Source of the DNA: Oncomelania hupensis
Taxonomy: Eukaryota > Mollusca > Gastropoda > Littorinimorpha > Pomatiopsidae
DNA: 64,000 nt
Assembly: GCA_036898135.1 (NCBI GenBank)
Contig: CM072514.1
Span: 5,389,029-5,453,028, forward strand
Direction: 5' to 3'
A program made the position numbers and the translations under genes. The notes under the pieces were generated by a model. That model searched no databases. It was not told the origin of the DNA and saw only the letters and a list, made by a program, of their open reading frames with translations. Shown here piece by piece: positions 41,387-50,751 of this stretch (within the stretch, counting starts at the first letter, position 1; each line of letters opens with the position of its first letter).

Positions 41387-42905
41387 TGTCACGTGGGGTT
41401 TATGGGCTCTGCACAATGGAATTATGGACCCTCACGTTTATTCGGTGGGAACTGCTAGTAAGTCACCCTATGAATTACTTTAATAAATTTATTTGTTTAG
41501 CTCGTTCTGTGTTAAGGTTGGGGTACAGAGATAGATAGAAAAATGGTCAAAGATTACTGTCACACTAGCCTTCACACGGCTATGAATCATATGTAGTCCA
41601 GCCACTTGATAACAGTTAAAATCACACATTTATTTCTTCTACTCTATACAAGATTCTCTAAGTACTAATCTAACTTAAAAAGTCTCAGTTACTGCTAATA
41701 ATTCGATCGCTGATAGTCTAGGCAGCTGTTATTTCTTCCTCGGGCACTTGCTATTTGAGTTTATGTAGATTGGACTACTGTGGTCCGTTTTACAGTTTCT
41801 GAAGAGTGGACTTCTGTGGTCCTGTTTCGATCAGTTTAAGTGCACCTTTGGTTTTACACTTAACTGCTAGATGGTGCGTGCGAAGTCCTTCTGTGAGGTA
41901 GCTTCTGGTCCACCTGTGTCGTTGTGTAGTTGGGTTCCCTTGCCATGCTGTGGGGTCTGACAGGGTGTTTTTCCGGGTAGCTCTTTCCGACTTGTGCGGT
42001 AGAGGCTCCGCAACCAACTCGTCGTTTCTGTGGAGTGGGGCGCACAGGATAGCTCGCCTGCTCGTCTGTAATATAAGAGACGAAATTCTGCACAACCCTG
42101 AATAATCGGTTTGTGCAGAGCGTCTCACTGAAAGCCAAAGTAGCCCTCAGTGATAGCTCCACATCTCTATACATAAGTGACGAACATTCTGCTACTTCCG
42201 GGGTCCCTGGAATCTCACTCTAAATTCCTATACATACATAAATATCAATCGTGTCTAACTATACACATACAGAATTAATAATATTATAAACCTTCAGTGG
42301 TACAGCCACTGGTCTGCAAACATACATATAAGTTAAACAACAGTGGTTCCGTACGGGATGCAACATGGCGGCGCAACCGGTCGTGTTTCGCCACGTGTTC
42401 GGCTTTTCCACATGGTAACGCAAATTCGGATTAACAATTCACATTTATGCATAGCAAATTCCACAAACATAATTTCAACAATAATATAAATATATCACGA
42501 TGAAGCAGAAGGGTGTTCATTTACCTGTTTGACAAGTTCAGGCCCGTGGTGACTTGAGAGAATTCTAAGATTCTAAAGTCCTGCTTCCTGGTCTTTGAGT
42601 GAAGAGATTCTCTGCTAGCTAAGTAGATGTTACTTCTTCCTCGTCTCACACACGACTGACCAAAACTGTGTGTAGGTTTTGACCCATCAGAACCGGCTCT
42701 ACCCGCTTAGCCTGCTGGTCATTGGTTAAAACGGTCCGATTCAAAGCTCAAGTGCTGAGTCACTACGCTGTGTGTGTGGCTCGCTGTGTGTGGCCCTCTG
42801 TGTACCTTAATTGCTGGCTGTGTAATATACTAACTCTCTAAAGTTACAATGACCACACAAGGCTTAATAGTCATAGGCAGAGTTAAAACTAGCCAGTTCG
42901 TGACA
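41387..42905 (-). mobile_element. Solo LTR of the Gypsy 1 family, nested in Gypsy 2
   Basis: 1519 bp, TGTCACGTGGGG to GTTCGTGACA, closely matching the LTRs of the complete element at 52550-59610. The 5-bp duplication CGGGG flanks it (41382-41386 and 42906-42910), and the integrase frame reads across when it is removed in thought. It arose by integration followed by LTR-LTR recombination. Confidence 0.95.
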
Positions 42906-43133
42906 CGGGGGTAATCCCGTTGATGCATGCGGTACTTCGCGGTAGGCGAACAGCGCCGCGGGTACGTATGTGTCCCAAGTATCTGGCTTTTTGTTCACCA
43001 GTTTGCGCAAGATGGAAATTAACGTACAGTTAAACCGTTCAACTTGACCGTTACTTTGAGGGTGGTAGGTGGATGAACAAATGTTCTTCGTCTTTTCCTG
43101 TTTTAACAACATTCCATAGAAGAGTTCAAACCA
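42906..43133 (-). pseudogene. Gypsy 2 integrase, catalytic core fragment
   Basis: Minus strand: YHPQSNGQVERFN (the third catalytic residue, Glu, of the D,D-35-E core), then ALFAYREVPHASTG, ending at the solo LTR. Upstream residues match the core only to about 43133, where intron-like host sequence begins. The first two catalytic Asp are missing. Confidence 0.8.
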
Positions 43134-43448
43134 TGCACGTGCTGCAAGCAGCTTCTGCTGATTATTCAGTTTTCTTTAGAGTCAAATTTCTTGTGCAGAA
43201 GAGGTAAACTGTGTAGTGTGTCCCTTTCGTTTCACTCGACTTCCCAGTCCCAGATCTTTAGTACAACATGAAATCTGTAGCTTCCAGCCTTTGTAGATGC
43301 ATGGATCCAATACGAATAATATTCTAAGTACTTTTACCATTCAAGCTCGTTTTCTAAGAAGAGATTACTTTATTCTCCAGTGATTTACAATTGTGTCCCC
43401 CTCAACCTGTATCAGCAACATTCGTTTTGATCAGTAATGCTGTAATAC
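43134..43448. other. Noncoding, presumed intron downstream of the EGF exon
   Basis: No transposon or coding signal recognised. It begins (minus strand) with the donor GTATTACA of the exon at 43449-43562. Confidence 0.45.
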
Positions 43449-43562
43449 CTTCACAGTGAGATCCAGTGAATCCATCACTACACCTACAGATGTAGGACCC
43501 TTCGTTGTTACCACACGTCCCGTTGTTACAGATCGTTTGGTTCATTTGACATTCGTTGATAT
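43449..43562 (-). CDS. Host exon encoding one calcium-binding EGF-like domain
   Basis: 114 bp with perfect borders: TTTCTTTCAG before and GTATTACA after (minus strand). The exon is phase 1-1, the classic symmetrical EGF exon. It reads DINECQMNQTICNNGTC, GSYICRC and SDGFTGSHCE. All six EGF cysteines and the D-I-N-E calcium-binding start are present; Asn of NEGSY sits where the cbEGF aromatic/Asn signature is expected. Such domains form extracellular rods in Notch, fibrillin, fibropellin and similar proteins. The parent gene is not identifiable from one domain. A membrane-tail exon lies on the same strand at 8603-8718. Confidence 0.85.
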
Positions 43563-43651
43563 CTGAAAGAAATGATACGTCAGACGATGCATTGAGTTTT
43601 CTATTGTCTTTCAGTATTGGATGATTCACTCATAAACGCACGTCCCCAAAA

Positions 43652-43730
<79 letters not shown>

Positions 43731-44142
43731 GACAGACAGAGACAGAGACAGAGCATAAATGTACATAATTGTTTTTCGATTCGCTTGTTGCTCCACAGCA
43801 ACAACAAAATCACAGCTACAGAATAACGGAGCATAAAGTCCACCAACCCATCGCAAATTGGACATACACCTTATAAGTAATAAGTAATTCCAGCCACTGC
43901 AATCTCAAATGACTGCCAGAATTATTTCAGTAGTAATATGTCGTTTAGGCGGCTTAAATTTCAGCACAAGCCAAATTAAACTTGCAATCACTAAAACTAA
44001 AAACTAAAGTCTGCCAACTGTATTTTTTCTGCCATTATTATCAACCGTGAGGCTTTGCCTAACAGGGCACAATTGTTGTATTGTCTTCATTATCGCTATG
44101 GTCTTGCAATGCGATGTAGGTTACAGGGTCAACCTGGGCTAC
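43563..44142. other. Intron between the two EGF-type exons
   Basis: Contains the (GA)n array 43651-43727 and otherwise AT-rich sequence with no coding signal. Confidence 0.5.
43651..43727. repeat. (GA)n microsatellite
   Basis: About 38 GA units followed by CAGACAGACAGAGACAGAG. Confidence 0.97.
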
Positions 44143-44260
44143 CTTTGTTACGTTGTCCCATTGCATCCATTGGTACAGTCACAAGTGTATGAACCATAAG
44201 TGTTATTACAAAATCCATGGTCACCACATGGATTTGGCGTATTCTGGCATTCGTAAATGT
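44143..44260 (-). pseudogene. Decayed EGF-type exon
   Basis: On the minus strand this reads YECQNTPNPCGDHGFC, then NNTYGSYTCDC and TNGCNGTT, with six Cys in EGF spacing. The acceptor AG is missing (TTTTCCCCAA before ACATTTAC), and TAA appears in frame just before the expected GT donor at 44141-44142. The length (118 bp) breaks the phase 1-1 symmetry kept by the neighbour. Either the exon is dead, or this carries sequencing or assembly errors. Confidence 0.65.
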
Positions 44261-44830
44261 TTGGGGAAAAAAAGAAAAAAAAAGTGTTTAAACTAAAAAT
44301 TTAAAATAAAATAAACAACTATTGCAGTAAAATAATCTATATAAAATGATAGTGGCAACTCCATATTATCATTCCATTTTACCGATAACAAAATGTAACA
44401 GGCAACCCTCTAACAATCATACAGAAAGTTTATGTCCCTTTTTTAACATCAAGAGGAAGGTACCAGGAATAACACTGAACCAAGTGCATTTTGCCTGTTG
44501 ATACTTACGAAAATAGTGACCGTTTCTATACGGTATAATAGGCGCTCTTTAAAAACAAAAAGGTCCACACAAATTATTGAAGTTAATAAAAGTACACAAA
44601 AATGACAAGCTTTGCATGAAATAGTAATAGAGTTGGAACGTGGTTAATTTTACTTTGCAAGAATGTGGTTCTGTGGTCCTAGGTAAATCAAATATTTGCA
44701 AATATTGCCCAAATGTTGTGCGCAGTCACGTGAATTAGGCCCAACATATATCAATAAATTATGTCTCTTAGTAACTAAATTGTTATGTATTTATTGATGA
44801 TCTTGTTTGCGCGCTCGCACATGTGTGTCT
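44261..44830. other. Noncoding stretch, nothing recognised
   Basis: AT-rich, with no reading frame of interest. It is presumed intron if the EGF exons belong to a larger gene. Confidence 0.4.
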
Positions 44831-44837
44831 TACAGTG

Positions 44838-44920
44838 TGTGGGTGCGTGTGTGTGTGTGCGTGTGTGTGTGTGCGTGTGTGTGTGTTGGAGTGTGCGTGT
44901 ACGTGTGTGCGTGTGTGAAT
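44838..44920. repeat. (GT)n microsatellite, interrupted
   Basis: GTGTGTGTGC units with GC and TACG interruptions. Confidence 0.93.
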
Positions 44921-44931
44921 TAATCATTGCT

Positions 44932-45166
44932 AGAGAGAGAGAGGTGAGAGAGAGAGAGAGAGGGAAAAAGACATTTGACATTTGGACATCGTCCTTTTAC
45001 TTCCCAAAAAATATTACATACATACATTTCACACAATCTTCAGGCCACCAGCCCATAGAAAGGTAAAGTTGTGGATCATGTGATTCATAAATATTACATA
45101 GTTCTGTAAACTTAATATAATTACATTTAAATTTATGATGAAGTCGCATGCTCGTAGAATTCTGTT

Positions 45167-45226
<60 letters not shown>

Positions 45227-45296
45227 GACCGCATCCATGGTGTGTTGCCCGCATTTCACTAGTGTTTAGTTACCTAAGCATGTAGAGCGAGATAGC

Positions 45297-45385
<89 letters not shown>

Positions 45386-45451
45386 CGTCGCATTTATATC
45401 GCGCTGCCCATATCTCGATAGTGTTCAGTTATCTATGCTTATACAGATTTG

Positions 45452-45509
<58 letters not shown>

Positions 45510-45572
45510 CACCGCATCTGTGGCATGCTTGTAAAGATTTGCCAAAGAGAGAGAGAGAGAGAAGAGAGAGAG
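44932..45572. repeat. Higher-order (GA)n array with conserved spacers
   Basis: (GA)n blocks at about 44932-44965, 45170-45224, 45306-45383, 45454-45507 and 45547-45572. The spacers after the three largest blocks are homologous: GAGGTSRYCGCAT..., GCATTT/GCCCATAT, (A)GTGTT(C/T)AGTTA, TATGCTTA..AGATTTGCCA. So the unit is a ~75-bp spacer plus GA block in tandem. Frames through it are Arg/Glu or Leu/Ser repeats. Confidence 0.85.
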
Positions 45573-46026
45573 GGACATCACTATCATTATACTGACCCAA
45601 GATCAGTATACTCTTTTTTAACATCACACTTCCCCTACATTCACAAGGCTATGGGACTCTCTTTTATCTTTATATATAAGGCAGCCTATAAAAACAATTA
45701 CACTGAAGAAAAAATTGCATTTGTTGACCAATAACTTATTCATTGTTGTGTATAAATAAAACAGACCCCTTACCAAGACCACACGTGATATAAATAGATG
45801 CAGTGGTCTGCATGCATGCCCGCGCACGCCTGCCCCGCCCGCGCACGCCCCGCGCACGCCGGACCGCTGCCGGCTGCTCGCTCCGCGCTCCGCCATTAAA
45901 TAAACGCCGCAACCAAAAAACAAACAAATGCCGCCATTACCCACAAACAAAATGCCGCACCAGTGATATAATACACCACAGCAGCGATGACGGCAGCCAA
46001 TGACCCCGACCTCACATACCCTCATA
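45573..46026. other. Noncoding, with a CpG-rich patch
   Basis: 45810-45895 is strongly GC-rich with CGCGCACGCC repeats. Otherwise nothing recognised. Confidence 0.4.
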
Positions 46027-46047
46027 TGACGTCAGCCTATGACGTCA
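46027..46047. promoter_or_regulatory. Two CRE-like palindromes in tandem
   Basis: TGACGTCA occurs at 46027-46034 and 46040-46047 as a 13-bp direct repeat TATGACGTCAGCC. This is the full CREB/ATF site. The next gene-like sequence is the LINE G 3' end (minus), so any target promoter is unknown. Confidence 0.4.
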
Positions 46048-46086
46048 GCCGGCCGTGTCAGCCGCATCAAAAAAAAAATCGGAGGT

Positions 46087-46420
46087 CTAAGGCCCACTAG
46101 TACTACTACTCAGGGAGTTTGCATATTTTAAATGTTGTGACAGGGAGTTCCAAAGCGATGCGCCAGAGTAGGAAATGCTAGTTTCAAACAGATCTAACCT
46201 GGGTGTGATACATACAAAGCTATTCCTTGAGTTGCTATAAGGTGAGTGTGAAGGCACGAAAAGAGATTTTAAGTATATGGGTCCGCCAATGGTTAACGTT
46301 TTAAACAAAAACACATATTTGTTGAACAAGAGCTGTTGGCTCAGTGGTAATATTCCTATTTTTTAAATCTTTTGATCGGTGGTTAGAGAAGGGTCTTGGA
46401 GAATATGTTTTGCATTAGAG
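46087..46420 (-). pseudogene. LINE G ORF2, C-terminal end
   Basis: Minus strand: KHILQDPSLTTDQKI, a stop, then KIGILPLSQQLLFNKYVFLF, RTPRLDLF-type sequence (ITPRLDLFETSISYSG) and ASLWNSLSQHLK. This is the standard 'ILPL--R--Y-K ... P-TDL-KTS-SYSG--LWNSLP' ending of CR1/Jockey-type LINEs. It is separated from the RT part by an unidentified ~1.5-kb insert. Confidence 0.75.
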
Positions 46421-47935
46421 ATAGTGAGAGAGTGAGAGAATAGATATGCATTATGGAATGGGTTCTTTCATAGCTATTGTTGCACGACTTCTTGATCCTT
46501 TCTTGCTTTCTTGGTTTGTTTCTCACGAGCACTGTGCATGTGGTAGTTCAACATAAATTTATAATTGTTTTCCTGGGTGTAGGTTTTGCACGTGCGAACA
46601 CTGAAAGAACCTTTTGCTCGTTCTGCTGGATGAGTGTGGATGTGTGGTATTGTGTTTCTTTCTCCCTCTTCCTTTCCCTTATCCAGTTGAGATTCTGCTT
46701 TAGCCAATCAGCTTTAAAATATTTCGGCCGAGTTCACATCGTCGGTAATTTGTTAGGTGGTGGGTGAACGGACCGTGTCGAGATGTAGTGCAGTAAGGTT
46801 CTCTAATAGCTTACTAATACTCTGTTACCGCTTTCGCCATGACGGGTGCGGGTTTACCCGTGTTATCTTGAAGCTACGGTTTGCCCGACGTCCGGCTCTT
46901 CTCAGTGCTACGGTGGTTGCAGCGGTTCCTGCCGTGTTCAAGGAGAGATGCGGTCGTCATCTTCGCTGTCAGTGGCGTTGGTTGTGGCCGTCGTGGTTAT
47001 TCGCGTCTCGAGCGGTGCCCTTCGGCCGGTTGCGTGTGGCTGTTGATGCCAGGGCCGTCGTACGATAAAGAGGCTCTTTATATGATAAAGAGGCTCTTTA
47101 TAGAGCCTCTTTGGTTTTCCTGAGCTTCAGATCTTTTGCTGTGGGAAGTGGCGGTTGCTGTTGCTATGACTTGGGCCGGCGTTCTGAGTTAGTCTCGCCG
47201 TGCAGCTGGAGCGACTCCTCTTCATCCTTCTGTCGTCATTAGCGGCAACGTCGTCGTCATCGTTCACCTGTGTCGGGGTAGATTGGACTTCTCCTTCCCT
47301 CGCGTTGTTGTTGGAGTCTCCATTGGTGGGAGAGGAGTTTTCTCCCCGTCGACGACGTCGGACTCGCTGCTCGTATTCAGTCCTTAGTCTTCAGTCTTTG
47401 TTCTTCTCCGAGGTCGCTGGACATGACCTTTCCTTGAAACTCTGAGCTAAGTAGTAAAGCTATTATATTTCGGGTCAGAAGGGAGGTTAGATCAGGCCCT
47501 AGATACTAGGTTACAGTTTAGTATAACTGAGGGTAAAAGGTTATTATTGGGAACATTAACAGTTTAAGACTTCTTTTAGGTAACGGTGTTTGTTTTTTTT
47601 TAATTCAGTTTAAGAGACGTTATACAAAGTAACTAAGGAAAGAAAAAGAAACTTTTACCCTTTATTTTATTGACGGTACATCGTTTCCATCGGTCATCCT
47701 CACCTTCACTCACTTTCATGACTTCATCTAACCTTCATCTCCATCTTCAGTCGCCTCCATCCTATTCATCTATGTAAAATATGTAATAAATGTACATAAT
47801 CATCCATTTGTGTTTAGAGTTCCTGGTTGTGGTGTGGTCACATCTTTTGTTGAAAAGAATGGGCAGGGGTTTTCTCTTTATTTATGTCTTTTCTCACTTT
47901 TCCTCTATCTTTTCTATTTAGTTCTCCCCCCCCCC
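46421..47935. other. Unidentified ~1.5-kb insert inside LINE G
   Basis: Separates LINE G coding pieces that should be adjacent. GC-rich in part (46830-47400), AT-rich elsewhere. No recognisable protein. It contains the tandem copies and palindrome at 47064-47112 and ends beside a C16 run. Its length and content suit a solo LTR or non-autonomous element, but no matching ends or duplication were found. Confidence 0.4.
47064..47112. repeat. Direct repeat with perfect hairpin
   Basis: GATAAAGAGGCTCTTTA occurs twice, 20 bases apart (47064 and 47084). The second copy forms a perfect 10-bp stem AAAGAGGCTC / GAGCCTCTTT around TTTATA (47087-47112). Confidence 0.85.
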
Positions 47936-47941
47936 CCCCCC
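47926..47941. repeat. Homopolymer C16
   Basis: Sixteen C at the edge where LINE G coding sequence is lost; a likely indel and assembly-error site. Confidence 0.95.
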
Positions 47942-49439
47942 TGACCGTGACAGAAGCGTAATTAATATGTGACAGAATATGAGCATAGTAAAATAACTTC
48001 TTTACATCCAAGGTCAGAATATTCTGAAGGCGTGAAAGTAAATATATATTACGGCTTACTTTTTTGCTCACATTGTCAACATGGACGTGCCAACGTAGGG
48101 ATTCATCTATAGTGACACCAAGTATCTTATATGACGTGCTCTATAGTGGCATCAGCTAGGCGTAGATGTAATTTAGGATGTGTTAACTGGTGGTGTTGGC
48201 GGGTGATAACTATCATACTCTTTGTCTTTGATGTGCATGTGATTGGAGCGACACCAGCTAACTATATCATCAAGACCTTTCTGGAGTGAATGTTGAATGT
48301 GAGGTACGGTCTTATTAGATGAGGATATAGAGGTATCATCGGCTAACATATGGCACTAAATGGATTTATTTGTAAGAGAGAGTGGTAGGTCATTTATAAA
48401 TATACAAAATAACAAGGGACCCAATACAGACCCTTGAGGGAAGCCAAACTTAACACACCCCTCAGCTGAAGATAATCCATGTACATGTGTATACTGCTTT
48501 CTACAAGAAAGATAGGATATAAAGAGCGGGAGTGAGCGTGAGGCGTTCAAGTACAAGGACAATTTTGCGAGAAGGATGTTATGATCTACCACGTCAAAGG
48601 CTTTTATTAAGTCTATGAATACAACTCCAGACATTTTTTATTTATTAATGGCGGATAGCCAGGAGTCTGTCATTTTGGCAAGTGCAGTGCTACAAGAATG
48701 TTTGCTTCTGAAACCGGGCTGTAGTTCATGAAAGAGAGATCGCTCTTCAAGATACTGTGTCAGGTGCTTATGAATGTGCCTTTCAAGGACCTTGGAGATG
48801 ACTGGCAAGAGAGAAATAGGTCTGTAATTGGCGGGTAAAGACGTGTCTTTGCTTTTAGGTAAGGGGATAACCTTAGCGGTTTTAAACAAGTGTGGGAAAT
48901 GATTTCGCTCAATGCAAAGATTACAAATGTGAGTTAAGGTATCACTTATGTACGGTAGTGCTAATTTTAGTAATTTACTACTAATATTGTCACAGCCTGT
49001 TGATTTCTTATTTTGTAATTGCGCTATGTACTGAGCGACCTCAAAGGTAGCAATAAATGGAATAGGGAAGGGCGCAGTATCTCCGGTGCGCCTTTGACAG
49101 AATATCTTCAGCTCACCAGAGCATCTGTATAAGTCACTTGCTGGAAGAGGATCTTGTTTATTACACAAACTGGAACTGATAGATACAAAGTAATTGTTAA
49201 ACAATTCCGCTGTCAAAGATTGTGGAATAATATTCGCTTTAGTTGATTTAGGGCCCTTTGTCAGAGCATTAATAGCTCGCCATAACTGGGAAGTATTTGT
49301 GTTGTTTTCCACTAACCTATTGAAATAGTCCTTTTTTGCATTTCTTACAAAGTTTTTCACGCGATTTCTGGACGTTTTGAACTTTTCGAAACGTTTTTGC
49401 TTTTTTAAATTGTCCCTCTTGGCCATGGTTTCTATGATA
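47942..49439 (-). pseudogene. LINE G reverse transcriptase
   Basis: Minus-strand order: ETMAKRDNLKKQKRFEKFK and a basic linker, LQNKKSTGCDNISSKLLK, KTAKVIPLPKSKD, NYRPISLLPVISKVLE, LQPGFRSKHSCSTALAK, a stop, [17 protein letters not shown] (catalytic Asp), [20 protein letters not shown], then MLADDTSISSSN (catalytic pair near 48340), a frameshift, ILGVTIDESLRW and SHINYASVTV. The long fragments are recognisable, but stops and frameshifts make it dead. Pattern of the CR1/Jockey broad group; no RNase H. Confidence 0.82.
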
Positions 49440-50490
49440 GTTTTATTTAGCCTGTCACAGGCAGCATGTTATATAATATTCTAATTCTGCGCCTGTGCCA
49501 TTGGTGATTCTTTGGTGATAGTTTATGATAGGAGTTGATAGGGATGAATAGGGTGGAAAAGATATCGGGTATTGCGCAGTAGTAACTGTAGCTTTGTCAA
49601 TAATTATGTATACGGTCTCATGTGAGCGATAACGTATTTTGCGTGGAATTGCCAATAGTTACGGGACCTATATATAGACGTGTAAAGCTCATAAACGTTA
49701 CGGATTTGAATGCGTGCGAAATAGGCCGAAGCAGACGAATTACATTTATAAACCTTTTCCATCATTGTGATATTTCTCTAAATTGTTTTGGCTGAAGTTA
49801 GGGCACAGTGAAGTGAATATTTTGTGATAGGTGTTTTCCTCTAAATTCAATTGTAACAAAGTTCGTTTTGAAAGTTATAAATTATAATTGTGAATTGTAA
49901 TTTTAATGCTTCAAAACGTCTGCTTCGACATGTGTGAGAGAATTTATTGTTTGGATACTTTATTTGGTGTGTGAAGGTTGGTAGTGTTAATTTTGTTGGA
50001 GGTTTAGTTTTTATAATTTCTTTGAAAGAATTTTGCTTATTGGTAATTGAAAGAACATATATTAAATATTATATATTTGAAAGGACTTTGCTTATTGGTA
50101 ATTGAAAGAACATATATTAATTACGTAGAATTTAAATTTTGATGTAATAACGTTTGTGCAAACTATTTTATATTTGTGTTACTGCGAATGAAAGAATCCG
50201 TCATAAATTAAGTTAGAAATTCAAAGCAGGTGTTGTGTGAATTAATTGTTTCCTATAACTTCATTCTTCGCTGTCTCTATTGTCTGGTGTTGTCCAGTGT
50301 CCCGAGTTTTCAAACTTATTCTATTTATCTATTTTCCTTGTCGGTGCGCCTGGGACCGAATGCGGCTTCCGAACCTATGAGTCGGATAGCGGTGCTCGTG
50401 ACCTCGCGCATTACGAAGCTGTGCTAAAACCAATAATTAATAAATTTGGTTTCTTTTATGAAATAATTTAACGGTCATGGAAACAGCTTC
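49440..50490. other. Unidentified ~1.05-kb insert inside LINE G
   Basis: Lies between LINE G residues WLCQEAV (50490) and ETMAKRD (49439), which are normally close. AT-rich on the right. It holds the 70-bp tandem repeat at 50022-50119 and an open stretch 50281-50469 starting after a possible acceptor TTGTCCAG. TAAAT at both edges is a weak candidate duplication. Origin unknown. Confidence 0.4.
50022..50119. repeat. ~70-bp direct duplication
   Basis: TTGCTTATTGGTAATTGAAA followed by GAACATATATTAA occurs at about 50033 and 50087, separated by TATTATATATTTGAAAGGAC. Confidence 0.85.
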
Positions 50491-50751
50491 CTGACATAGC
50501 CATGGAGGAAGTTGTTGGTGCTTTACGCGTTTAGTTCTCAGGGGGCGTGTCTGTTGATGATAGAGAGGAGAGTCCTGTACCACACACACAAAGCCATGTC
50601 TGGGTCTGTGAAATCATACACTTTAGAGAATGGTGCAGCATGAAGTTCACTGCAGAACGCAATGGGGTCAAAGTGTTTAAAGGAAGGAAAATGTATGCAA
50701 AAATTAGTGCTATGGGTGCCTGTAGATACATTATGATACCTGATACAGCCT
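50491..50751 (-). pseudogene. LINE G ORF2 linker
   Basis: Minus strand: FKHFDPIAFCSELHAAPFSK, CVWYRTLLSIINRHAP, then after a frameshift TKRVKHQQLPPWLCQEAV. This is the segment between endonuclease and RT in CR1/Jockey LINEs (the '...D---FL--LDKHAP---- R----PW' pattern). It connects the endonuclease to the right with the RT to the left. Confidence 0.72.

Larger units (their letters stand above)
39613..43133 (-). mobile_element. Gypsy 2: truncated Gypsy fragment with integrase before RT
   Basis: Minus-strand order is integrase core (43133-42906 and 41386-41180), integrase C-terminal chromatin-facing region (to about 40975), then RT and the start of RNase H (40961-39613). Integrase upstream of RT is the copia-like order found in the Gmr1 group of Ty3/Gypsy elements. 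Gag, protease, most of integrase, the RNase H end and both LTRs of this copy are missing. A 1519-bp solo LTR (41387-42905) is nested in the integrase. Confidence 0.85.

Noticed and set aside
45736..46025. Cys/Gly-rich minus-strand frames near the CpG-rich patch
   Set aside because: Composition-driven; two frames overlap and neither resembles a known protein.
46757..47445. Arg/Ser-rich frames on the plus strand as a host gene
   Set aside because: Several frames overlap in GC-rich sequence without a recognisable domain, start context or splice structure, and the region is an insert in a LINE.
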